Under the pieces are notes generated by a model, which was not told the origin of the DNA, ran no database searches, and saw only the letters and a list, made by a program, of their open reading frames with translations. Made by a program: the position numbers and the translations under genes. A stretch of 14,610 bases of DNA from Thermodesulfobacteriota bacterium (GTDB lineage Bacteria > Desulfobacterota > QYQD01), in assembly GCA_030017815.1 (NCBI GenBank), contig JASEGX010000036.1, positions 1-14,610 of the forward strand. Direction: 5' to 3'. This document shows, piece after piece, positions 8,402 through 14,610 of this stretch. How positions within the stretch are numbered: the stretch's first letter is position 1; each line of letters opens with the position of its first letter.

Positions 8402-9073
8402 ATGGACGTAGTAGAGGTAAAGGAATTAACCAAGGAATATTACCTGGGCAAAACCTTAATCCATGCCTTACAAGGTATAGACCTTAAGATACAAGAAGGG
8501 GAATTCCTCGCAATAGCCGGTCCGTCCGGTAGTGGAAAAACCACCCTGCTTAACCTAATTGGCTGCATAGATTTACCTACCTTGGGAAGTATCAAAATTG
8601 ATAATACAGATATCGGCGATCTCTCTTCGGACCAATTGGCAGAGCTTAGGGCGGCAAAGATAGGTTTTATATTTCAAAGCTTTAACTTGATCCCGGTTCT
8701 TTCAGCATTTGAAAATGTAGAATATCCGCTTTTGAGAAGAAAAATCAAAAAAAATGAAAGAAAAGAAAGAGTAATGAATGCTCTGAAAAACGTAGGCTTG
8801 GAGACGTTTGCCAAACATAGGCCGGATGAACTGAGCGGAGGTCAGCGGCAACGGGTGGCTATAGCCAGGGCTCTAGTTACCGAGCCCAAGATAATATTAG
8901 CTGATGAGCCTACGGCCAACCTGGACCACCAAACCGGCACTGCTGTTTTAGAAGTAATGAGAGGGATAAACGAAGGACAAGGGACTATTTTTATTTTTTC
9001 TACCCACGATCCTAAAGTAATGTCGCTAGCAAATAGAATTGTACAATTAATGGATGGGAAAATTGTTCCTTAA
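8402..9073 (+). CDS. ABC transporter ATPase, MacB/LolD type
   Basis: The protein is 223 aa, a single nucleotide-binding domain of the type that powers FtsX-fold (type VII) mechanotransmission ABC systems such as LolCDE and MacAB. All motifs are intact: Walker A GPSGSGKTT (40-48), Q-loop Gln92 in FQSFNLIP, signature LSGGQRQR (144-151), Walker B IILADEP (164-170) with catalytic Glu169, and switch His202 in STHD. The length and FQSFNLIP motif fit LolD/MacB-type ATPases well. AGAGG at 8393-8397 precedes ATG 8402. It is followed 20 nt later by its permease and then by a LolA-like protein and an outer-membrane barrel, so the complex probably moves a lipid or lipidated molecule out of the inner membrane. 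True LolD is possible but the context argues for a specialised exporter. Confidence 0.9.
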   Translation: MDVVEVKELTKEYYLGKTLIHALQGIDLKIQEGEFLAIAGPSGSGKTTLLNLIGCIDLPTLGSIKIDNTDIGDLSSDQLAELRAAKIGFIFQSFNLIPVLSAFENVEYPLLRRKIKKNERKERVMNALKNVGLETFAKHRPDELSGGQRQRVAIARALVTEPKIILADEPTANLDHQTGTAVLEVMRGINEGQGTIFIFSTHDPKVMSLANRIVQLMDGKIVP

Positions 9074-9093
9074 TAGGTTGATTTGGTTAATAT

Positions 9094-10347
9094 ATGGAAC
9101 TCTTAAATCTAAAACTTGCCTTTAGAAATGTCTTCAGGAATAAGGTTAGATCACTGATCACCCTGGCAGCGATTGCGTTTGGTTGTATTTCCCTGATTAT
9201 TGCTGGTGGTTTCTTTGAAGATACTTTCTTGCAAATGCGGGAGGCAGTTATACACAGTCATCTCGGACATATCCAGGTTTACAAAAAAGGTTATCTGGAC
9301 AAGGGGAGCACAAATCCTTTTGATTATATGATCGAAGACCCTGATGAAATCAAAAAACTTATTGCTTCCGTTGAACATGTAAAGTTTATTACACCGAGGA
9401 TAACATTTTCAGGACTTCTCAGTACAGGAGAAAATACAGTTTCTATACTCAGTCAAGGTATTAACCCTGAAGGGGAACAAGCGATCAGTGTCATTGAAAC
9501 AGTTAAAGGAGCAAACACCGGTGTAGGGATTGAAGCGGGGGAAAACCTTTCACGGGGTGACATGTATGACGTGATTTTAGGCAGGGGTCTGGCAAAAGCT
9601 ATGGGGTCAAAGGTCGGTGATTTTATAATACTGGTCTCCAACACCGCAGGCGGCGCCTTAAATGCCTTGGATATGAAGGTAAAAGGCGTATTCTTTACCG
9701 CCTCAAAAGAGTTTGATGACCATGCCTTGCGAATGCCGATCGCAACAGCTCAAGCTCTCCTTCGTACAGATAAAGTACAAACTTTGGTTGTCCTGTTAGA
9801 CAAAACCGAAAACACTGACCTCGTGAAGAATCAGCTTGTGAATTTATTTAGAGATGAAGGCTTGAATTTGGAACTTAAGCCATGGCATGAAATGGCAGAT
9901 TTTTATAACAAAACCGTTGAGCTATACGGACGACAATTTTTTGTTCTTAAATTAATAATTGCGGCTATTGTTATTTTGAGTATTTTTAATACCATTAACA
10001 TGTCAATATGGGAGAGAACGAGAGAAATTGGCACGATCATGGCCTTGGGTTCCAAACGGTATGAAGTTATGAAACTCTTTTTGCTGGAAGGGCTTATTCT
10101 GGGCATTCTTGGAGGCCTGATAGGCGTTACTGTCGGAACTGGACTTGGGTACGTGATTTCCCTTATTGGAATCCCGATGCCCCCGCCTCCAGGAGCTACT
10201 GTCGGTTGGGTAGCCCACATCAGGGTGGTACCCCAACTGCTTTTTTCTTCGTTCCTTATAGCTCTAATCTCATCATTGCTTTCGTCGTTCTATCCTGCCT
10301 TCAAGGCCTCCAGACTGGTAATAGCTGATGCTTTAAGGCATTTTTAA
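9094..10347 (+). CDS. ABC transporter permease, FtsX/LolC-MacB type
   Basis: The protein is 417 aa with the standard layout of this class. There is an N-terminal membrane helix at about 21-40 (LITLAAIAFGCISLIIAGGF), a large periplasmic MacB-PCD-like domain at about 41-280, and three C-terminal helices at about 283-303, 328-358 and 381-402. The FtsX signature ERTREIGTIMALGSKR (307-322), which forms the coupling region, is present, as is the terminal PAFKASRLVIADALRHF. It partners the ATPase 20 nt upstream, probably as a homodimer since only one permease gene is present. A proline-rich loop (PMPPPPG, 361-367) before the penultimate segment is typical of related LolC-like permeases. The substrate is not readable. 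Confidence 0.9.
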   Translation: MELLNLKLAFRNVFRNKVRSLITLAAIAFGCISLIIAGGFFEDTFLQMREAVIHSHLGHIQVYKKGYLDKGSTNPFDYMIEDPDEIKKLIASVEHVKFITPRITFSGLLSTGENTVSILSQGINPEGEQAISVIETVKGANTGVGIEAGENLSRGDMYDVILGRGLAKAMGSKVGDFIILVSNTAGGALNALDMKVKGVFFTASKEFDDHALRMPIATAQALLRTDKVQTLVVLLDKTENTDLVKNQLVNLFRDEGLNLELKPWHEMADFYNKTVELYGRQFFVLKLIIAAIVILSIFNTINMSIWERTREIGTIMALGSKRYEVMKLFLLEGLILGILGGLIGVTVGTGLGYVISLIGIPMPPPPGATVGWVAHIRVVPQLLFSSFLIALISSLLSSFYPAFKASRLVIADALRHF

Positions 10348-10388
10348 AAGGATACGCCGTGCCCGGGCCAGGTAAAACGAAACATTCA

Positions 10389-10403
10389 TCCGCCTTAGGC
10401 GGA
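10389..10403. repeat. Short CCGCCTNAGGCGG palindrome
   Basis: TCCGCCT-T-AGGCGGA is a 7-bp perfect stem with one central base, the sister of the palindrome at 6911-6927. It lies just after the permease stop and before the larger hairpin element. Confidence 0.65.
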
Positions 10404-10417
10404 CAAAAGACGATGAA

Positions 10418-10500
10418 AATAATCTCCCCTCACCCCTCTTTAGTAAAGGCGGGCAACACCTGTATCCCCCTTTGGAAAAGGGGGATACAGGGGGATTTTC
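10418..10500. repeat. MITE-like inverted element with a 14-bp perfect hairpin
   Basis: The right half contains a perfect 14-bp stem, CTGTATCCCCCTTT (10460-10473) and its complement (10477-10490), around a GGA loop. The whole element is also a diverged inverted repeat: the left end (AATCTCCCCTCACCCCTCTT) matches the complement of the right end (AAAATCCCCCTGTATCCCCC). I recognise the C/G-run hairpin as a dispersed repeat type common in several bacterial lineages. It ends 2 nt before the LolA-like ATG and supplies that gene's GGGGA ribosome site. Confidence 0.75.
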
Positions 10501-10502
10501 AG

Positions 10503-11237
10503 ATGAAAATAGCCTTGTTCATAGTTCTGCTGCTTTTCCTGCCTGTTCCATGCATAGCACATCCTTCCGCTGAAGAAGTCCTTGAAAAAGCTGACGAAGT
10601 AAGAAGCCCTCAACTGGACTATAAAGTATTTGTAGAGGTTACCAGTATAAGACCCGGTAAAGAACCCAAAAAGGCAAAATATGAGGTGCTCATAAAAGGA
10701 AAAGATAAGACCATCATTAAAACACTCGAACCCAGGATGGATAGGGGTACATCCCTCCTTATGATAGACTATGACTTATGGGTATTCCTTCAGAACATAT
10801 CAAAACCCCTCCGAATTTCGCTACAGCAGAGACTTATTGGAGAGGTTGCTAATGGTGATATTGCCCGGGCAAATTTTTCCGGGGACTACATCCCTAAGAT
10901 TCTGAAAATAGAAAGCATTGCGCAAAAGGATTACTATGTACTAGAACTGCTTGCTAAAGATGAGCGAGTCACTTATCATAAGGTCATCTTGTGGATTCAA
11001 AAAGATAGCTTTCATCCTTTTAAGGCAGAATTTTACGCCGTTTCCGGCCGAATCTTAAAAATGTGCTCATATGAGAATTATCAACAGGTGCTGGGGAGAT
11101 TGAGACCCACGCGTCTTGTCCTTGATGACCCATTAGTACGCGGACAAAAATCTATCCTCGAATACTCAGATATGACTTTAACCCAACTGCCGGAAAAATA
11201 CTTTACCAAGGATTATCTAAAAAAACTCAAATACTGA
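10503..11237 (+). CDS. LolA-like periplasmic outer-membrane lipoprotein-sorting protein
   Basis: The protein is 244 aa. I chose ATG 10503 because it opens a clear signal peptide (MKIALFIVLLLFLPVPCIA, cleavage before HPSAEE). The frame is open back to 10359, but that part reads through the repeat element. The mature protein resembles the LolA-like family annotated as outer membrane lipoprotein-sorting protein (PF17131 type): a tyrosine-rich beta structure with YDLWVFLQNISKPLRISLQQRLIGEVANGDIARANFSGDY (about 98-137) as the conserved block. Such proteins carry hydrophobic ligands across the periplasm. Placed between an FtsX/LolC-type ABC pair and an outer-membrane barrel, it is likely the shuttle of one export route. 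It does not have a good lipobox, so it is probably soluble. Confidence 0.82.
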   Translation: MKIALFIVLLLFLPVPCIAHPSAEEVLEKADEVRSPQLDYKVFVEVTSIRPGKEPKKAKYEVLIKGKDKTIIKTLEPRMDRGTSLLMIDYDLWVFLQNISKPLRISLQQRLIGEVANGDIARANFSGDYIPKILKIESIAQKDYYVLELLAKDERVTYHKVILWIQKDSFHPFKAEFYAVSGRILKMCSYENYQQVLGRLRPTRLVLDDPLVRGQKSILEYSDMTLTQLPEKYFTKDYLKKLKY

Positions 11238-11246
11238 CGACCTGCA

Positions 11247-12551
11247 ATGAACTTAAGGATAACTGTATTTCTTTTAGTAATCATCACCATGTCATCATTT
11301 AATGCCAGTGCCCGCGAGTCCACAGGCGATTATCTGCTGGACATCCATGGTTTTGTAAAAAACGAGACGGCCTATCGGATTCGTTCTACTCACGAATTTA
11401 CCAAAATCAAGAACATTCTCTTTATTACTAAAGAAGGTAAGTTTACTCCCAATATAGGATATAAGGCTACCGGGCGTTTTTATTATGATGCGGTGTTCGA
11501 TCTGATAAATAATTACAGCAAGGGGGTTGAAAAGAACCAGGGAGACGAGGCCGAACTGCGTGATACCTATCTTGATTTTTCAAGCGGGAACTTCGATTTG
11601 AGAATTGGGAAGCAGCAAATCGTCTGGGGAGAAGCGGTAGGACTTTTCTTCGCCGATGTTGTGAATCCTCAAGATTTGAGAGAATTCATACTCCCGGAAT
11701 TCGACCAGATGAGAATACCCTTATGGTCAGCAGATCTGGAATATTATAGGGATGGTAAGCACTTCGAATTTGTATGGATACCTATACTCAAATTTCACAG
11801 ATTAGGAGTTAGTGGCTCTGAATTTGAATTGTCCAAACCGACCGTGCCTACTGGCGCGCTGACTTATTACCAAAATGAAGACAAGCCATCCGACGACCTG
11901 AAAAACGGCGAATTTGGTATGCGCTTATCACAATCCATAAAAGGTTGGGACTTAGCCGCCTTCTGCCTATACGGATATGATTATTTCCCCACCTATTTCA
12001 GAACCCTAACTACTGACCCATCAACCACGATCATCACCTTTAAGCCCAGGTACGAAAGATTAACACTCTTTGGAGCAACCTTTGCCAAGGAGATAGAAGA
12101 TGTAATTTTTAAGGGAGAATTTATATATAACAATAACAAAAACTTTCTCGTAAATGACCTCACTGATATAGATGGTGCAGTCAAAAAGGATTTTTTAGAC
12201 TATCTGATCGGGATTGATTACACATTCTTTGAAAAAGTAGATTTCAACTTCCAGTTCATGCAGCGAATTATATTTAATCACGATAACAACATGGCTGACA
12301 ACGAAATGGCCACTTCCTTTTCAATCTGGCTTAAAACAGGCTTTTTTGACAACACACTGGAACCAGAACTGTTTTTTGTCACTAGCTTAAGAAAAAGTGA
12401 CACAATGTTTAGACCTAAAATTAGTTATAAATTTAAAGGTAAATGGACAGCGGTCTTGGGTATCGATGTTTTTGACGGAAGGTCTGACGGAACCTTCGGC
12501 CAGTTCAATGCGAAAGACAGGGCTTACCTAGAGCTAAGATATGATTTCTAA
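11247..12551 (+). CDS. DUF1302-like outer-membrane beta-barrel protein
   Basis: The protein is 434 aa with signal peptide MNLRITVFLLVIITMSSFNASA, cleaved before RESTGD. The block RIGKQQIVWGEAVGLFFADVVNPQDL (about 118-143) is the hallmark of the DUF1302 family of barrels. The remaining sequence alternates aromatic and polar strands, and the chain ends in ELRYDF with the C-terminal Phe expected for BAM-assembled barrels. DUF1302 genes are often beside LolA-fold proteins and RND/MMPL transporters. Here the LolA-like gene is 9 nt upstream and an RND remnant overlaps its 3' end. It probably forms the outer-membrane end of the export route. The ribosome site before ATG 11247 is weak, so it may be translationally coupled to the gene before it. 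Function in export is inference. Confidence 0.82.
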   Translation: MNLRITVFLLVIITMSSFNASARESTGDYLLDIHGFVKNETAYRIRSTHEFTKIKNILFITKEGKFTPNIGYKATGRFYYDAVFDLINNYSKGVEKNQGDEAELRDTYLDFSSGNFDLRIGKQQIVWGEAVGLFFADVVNPQDLREFILPEFDQMRIPLWSADLEYYRDGKHFEFVWIPILKFHRLGVSGSEFELSKPTVPTGALTYYQNEDKPSDDLKNGEFGMRLSQSIKGWDLAAFCLYGYDYFPTYFRTLTTDPSTTIITFKPRYERLTLFGATFAKEIEDVIFKGEFIYNNNKNFLVNDLTDIDGAVKKDFLDYLIGIDYTFFEKVDFNFQFMQRIIFNHDNNMADNEMATSFSIWLKTGFFDNTLEPELFFVTSLRKSDTMFRPKISYKFKGKWTAVLGIDVFDGRSDGTFGQFNAKDRAYLELRYDF

Positions 12552-12678
12552 CTCATTCCTCACGATTCAGTTCGGTTATCTAACAGCGTTTACCATGTTA
12601 ATCGCGCTCTTGGTGGAGCTGACTACGCTGCCTATCTTACTAAAAATTGTTAATCCGAGGATAGACAAGAAAAAATGA
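12541..12678 (+). pseudogene. C-terminal remnant of an RND/MMPL-family transporter
   Basis: The frame is open only from 12538 and reads 45 codons from ATG 12541. The block SFLTIQFGYLTAFTMLIALL followed by VELTTLPILLKIVNP has the pattern of the last membrane helix of MMPL/RND exporters (SSFxPxxxxGxLTAxxMLxALLxxLxxLPxLL). A full protein would be some 750-900 aa, so nearly all of it is gone. The deletion edge lies within or next to the stop codon of the DUF1302-like gene (TAA 12549-12551). The TGA stop (12676-12678) overlaps the next gene's ATG as ATGA, an overlap inherited from an intact RND-ThiF operon. It could be translated as a one-helix peptide, but remnant is the simpler reading. Confidence 0.75.
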
Positions 12679-13553
12679 AAGAGAAGCAGACAAACCTTTG
12701 GTCATATGACGAGGCCTTTTGCCGAAACATAGGGCTCATATCTCCTGAAGAACAGCGAAAGATTAAGAAGGCCCGAATAGCCATTGCCGGAGTCGGCGGC
12801 GTAGGCGGCCACTACCTGCTCACACTAGCTCGCGCTGGATTCGAACGCTTCAATATCGCTGACTTTGACCATTTTGAAGTAGCCAATTTCAACCGGCAGG
12901 TGGGAGCTACCATAGAAACCATCGGCATGCATAAGGCCGAAGCCATGAAAAACATGGCCTTGGCTATAAATCCACAAGCCGATATAAAAGTTTTTGACCA
13001 TGGTATAAGCAAGGATAATATAACCGAATTCTTGAAGGACGCAGATGTCGTACTGGACGGTGTAGACTTTTTCAATATAGAGACCCGTCGTTTGCTTTTC
13101 AAAGAGGCCGGAGATCGTGGTATTTACGCCATTACCTCAGGGCCCATGGGGTTCAGCGCCACCCTGCATGTCTTCGCCCCTCAGGGTCTGGGTTTCGATG
13201 AATATTTTGACATTGATGATAACCTGTCTGAAATCGATAAACTGATAGCCTTTGGCCTGGGTCTGGCGCCCAGGGCCACACATCTTAAATACATTAAGTC
13301 ATCATCAATAGACCTTACCAAACAAACCGGGCCTTCCTTGGGGCTGGCCTGCCAGCTCTGCAGTGCTTTTGTAGCCACCGAAGTCATGAACATCATCCTG
13401 AAAAGGAGAAAAATAAAGGCAGCCCCTTATTATTTCCAATTCGACCCCTATCTTCAGGTCTATAAACAGGGTTATCTCTTCCGGGGAAATAAGAATCCGA
13501 TTCAGCGTTTGAAACGGTGGTATGTGAAAAAGTACTTTTGGGGACGCAGATAA
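12675..13553 (+). CDS. ThiF/MoeB/E1-like adenylyltransferase
   Basis: The protein is 292 aa. E1-like enzymes use ATP to adenylate a carboxyl end, classically of sulfur-carrier or ubiquitin-like proteins, but also of peptides and small acids in natural product pathways. Visible motifs are the nucleotide loop GVGGVGG (39-45), the acidic strand ADFDHFEVANFNRQ (62-75) with the adenylation Arg74, Lys87 in GMHKAEA, and Asp131 in LDGVDFFNIETR with Arg138. Only one CxxC pair (CQLC, 226-229) is present, so the four-Cys zinc site of MoeB looks incomplete. No sulfur-carrier gene is adjacent. ATG 12675 overlaps the RND remnant's stop. The nitroreductase that follows (now broken) matches the known ThiF plus nitroreductase pairing of Rv1355c-type proteins. 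The last residues (GRR) appear to be encoded by an inserted repeat. Confidence 0.85.
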   Translation: MKEKQTNLWSYDEAFCRNIGLISPEEQRKIKKARIAIAGVGGVGGHYLLTLARAGFERFNIADFDHFEVANFNRQVGATIETIGMHKAEAMKNMALAINPQADIKVFDHGISKDNITEFLKDADVVLDGVDFFNIETRRLLFKEAGDRGIYAITSGPMGFSATLHVFAPQGLGFDEYFDIDDNLSEIDKLIAFGLGLAPRATHLKYIKSSSIDLTKQTGPSLGLACQLCSAFVATEVMNIILKRRKIKAAPYYFQFDPYLQVYKQGYLFRGNKNPIQRLKRWYVKKYFWGRR

Positions 13554-13710
13554 ATGCAGATTATCAGGATATTAACAGCTTCATATTTACCGCAGAGATC
13601 ACGGAGAACGCTAAGTAGCATATTGTCTGTCTCACAATCTTTCTCTGCGGACTCTGCGTTCTCAGCGGTAAAAAATTCTTTCTGCGGGTATCCGCGAAAA
13701 TCTGTGGCCA
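13545..13710. repeat. Composite inverted repeat between ThiF-like gene and nitroreductase
   Basis: Arms at 13586-13611 (TTTACCGCAGAGATCACGG...) and 13647-13672 (complement TTTACCGCTGAGAACGCAG...) match in 20 of 26 positions. Outside them, GACGCAGATAAATGCAGAT (about 13544-13562) and the complement of 13682-13710 (CACAGATTTTCGCGGAT) are related outer arms. I recognise both motif types as dispersed intergenic repeats. The element provides the last codons and stop of the ThiF-like gene and ends just before the nitroreductase ATG. Confidence 0.75.
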
Positions 13711-13717
13711 TAACAAA

Positions 13718-14051
13718 ATGATTCCTAAAGACATCCTCCTCAAAATCGTAGAAGCCGGGATATGGGCTCCCTCAGGCGACAACTGCCAGCCCTGGCGTTT
13801 TACGTGGAATAGCCAAAAACTCCTTCTCCTTAACGTCCCGGAAAGGGATACAGCGCCTCTATCTCGACAGAGAACCAGGTTTTTCAGAAGCCCATAAGAA
13901 GTTGCTCGAAAAGGCGTGGGGTTACATACAGCGTGTTTTTCCTGTAACTAGATCAAAAGGGATAATAATGCTCTTCAGGATGGGGTATGGGCCACTGTCA
14001 GCAATGCGAGCCCCACGCAGAGCGATAAATGACGTTCTTCTTCTTGACTAA
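13718..14051 (+). pseudogene. Nitroreductase-family gene with internal deletion and frameshift
   Basis: From ATG 13718 the first 45 or so codons read MIPKDILLKIVEAGIWAPSG then DNCQPWRF and LLLLNVPERDT, the FMN-binding N-terminus of a nitroreductase. This frame stops at 13895-13897. A different frame, picked up near 13851-13860, reads EAHKKLLEKAWGYIQRVFPVTR then IMLFRMGYGP and APRRAINDVLLLD, ending at TAA 14049-14051. That is a nitroreductase C-terminus. The joined remnants total about 110 codons, against well over 200 for the family (and over 300 for ThiF-associated members), so the centre is deleted and the joint is out of frame. Nitroreductases are flavin oxidoreductases that can oxidise or reduce azolines, enones and similar groups. 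It followed the ThiF-like gene as a partner, and that function should now be lost. Confidence 0.82.
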
Positions 14052-14079
14052 ATCTTTCAAGGTAGCTACAACAGCTACC
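14044..14079 (+). promoter_or_regulatory. Promoter and operator of the toxin-antitoxin operon
   Basis: TTGACT (14044-14049, 5/6), a 17-nt spacer and TACAAC (14067-14072, 4/6) form a promoter whose -10 is covered by a perfect 7-bp inverted repeat, GGTAGCT (14061-14067) / AGCTACC (14073-14079) with ACAAC between. An operator over the -10 is the standard layout for autorepression by Phd/YefM-type antitoxins. The -35 overlaps the stop codon of the nitroreductase remnant. Confidence 0.75.
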
Positions 14080-14093
14080 ATGGAGGTGAAAAT

Positions 14094-14378
14094 ATGCAAC
14101 TAGTTGGGATAAAAGAGCTAAAAAACAGGCTAACTTATTATTTAGGGCTCATAAAAGAAGGTGATAATATCATTGTCACTGACAGAGGTGTCCCTGTGGC
14201 CATACTGCACGATCTTAATACTATTGAAGAAAAGGCTGGCGTCGAAGAACGCCTTGCATCACTGGCCAAAAGAAAATTATTAAGACTTCCGGTTAGAAAG
14301 AAAGAACTACACCCTATAGAGAGACTAAAAGTAAAGGGCAAACTAGTGTCCGAGACTATAATAGAGGACAGAAGGTGA
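14094..14378 (+). CDS. Phd/YefM-family antitoxin
   Basis: The protein is 94 aa. The N-terminus (MQLVGIKELKNRLTYYLGLIKEGDNIIVTDRGVPVAIL, 1-38) has the Phd/YefM fold pattern, a dimeric DNA-binding domain that represses its own operon. The charged C-terminal half (about 50-94) should be disordered until it binds the toxin. GGAGG at 14082-14086 lies seven nt before ATG 14094. The operator palindrome immediately upstream fits autoregulation. The stop overlaps the toxin's GTG start as GTGA, the usual coupling of such pairs. The gene itself looks intact, although its toxin partner is truncated. Confidence 0.87.
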   Translation: MQLVGIKELKNRLTYYLGLIKEGDNIIVTDRGVPVAILHDLNTIEEKAGVEERLASLAKRKLLRLPVRKKELHPIERLKVKGKLVSETIIEDRR

Positions 14379-14560
14379 TATATTTTGACAGCAGCGCCCT
14401 GGTAAAGCGGTATGCGGATAGTGTTCATTTATCATCTGCATTGTGGCTAAGGAATGCCGTTAAAGAAGATGTTATCTTTGTGGCTTCGGATGTAAACTTA
14501 CTCAATGCAGCACAATCGGAAAGATTACAAATAATAGATCCTCAAAAGGGCGAAAGCTAA
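14375..14560 (+). pseudogene. VapC-type PIN-domain toxin with central deletion
   Basis: The frame encodes 61 aa from GTG 14375, while VapC toxins are about 130 aa. The first 13 residues (MIYFDSSALVKRY) are the PIN-domain start with the first metal-binding Asp5. Residues 15 onward (DSVHLSSALWLRNAV then VASDVNLLNAA, QIIDP) are the C-terminal third, with Asp15 and Asp39 corresponding to the later acidic residues. The central part of about 70 residues, including the conserved Glu and most of the fold, is missing. The joint is in frame near 14411-14419. The ribonuclease cannot fold normally and is probably inactive, leaving the antitoxin as an orphan regulator. A short functional form is unlikely. 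Confidence 0.8.
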
Positions 14561-14610
14561 ATACAGGTCTGCTCCTTAAAGGATAAGACCGGCTGGGCAT
14601 TATATTCCCC

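Noticed and set aside
10359..10502. Upstream extension of the LolA-like gene
   Set aside because: It reads through two palindromic repeats, and the signal peptide starts cleanly at 10503.
13502..13782. Minus-strand open frames across the ThiF-nitroreductase gap
   Set aside because: They are translations of the inverted repeat, a common false gene in genomes with this element.

Overview
The window looks like chromosome from a Gram-negative bacterium of the Desulfobacterota/Deltaproteobacteria type. The reasons are a Lol/Mac-like ABC system with an outer-membrane barrel, an IHF-alpha homologue, the GatCAB amidotransferase route, and intergenic palindromic repeats of kinds I associate with such genomes. 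This taxonomic guess is inference only.

Left part (1-5950) is mostly housekeeping. It has a secreted DUF4124 / transglutaminase-like / TPR protein, a JAMM (MPN) metalloprotease-like protein, gatC-gatA on the plus strand, then convergent on the minus strand an eno-ihfA pair with a good sigma70 promoter before eno. An imperfect inverted repeat lies between the convergent gatA and ihfA ends.

Middle and right part (6035-14051) is the accessory and more interesting part. Two minus-strand paralogues resemble the FeeM N-acyl amino acid synthase (LuxI/GNAT-type) acyltransferases. Divergent from them is a plus-strand run: MacB/LolD-type ATPase, FtsX/LolC-type permease, LolA-like periplasmic protein, DUF1302-like outer-membrane barrel, a 45-codon remnant of an RND/MMPL transporter C-terminus, a ThiF/MoeB-like E1 enzyme, and a broken nitroreductase. 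Acyltransferase, E1 enzyme, nitroreductase and an export route across both membranes suggest a pathway that makes and exports a small lipidated (N-acyl amino acid-like) molecule, now partly decayed. The divergent intergenic region carries an 18-bp motif in inverted orientation (17/18 identical) just upstream of both first genes. It contains the sigma28-type -10 octamer GCCGATAA in both copies.

Right end (14044-14560) is a Phd/YefM-VapC type II toxin-antitoxin pair with a clear promoter/operator palindrome. The VapC toxin has lost its centre.

Three genes in the last 2.1 kb (RND transporter, nitroreductase, VapC) keep terminal parts but lack their middles or bulk. This is a consistent signature of internal deletion, or of assembly collapse, and deserves checking against reads.
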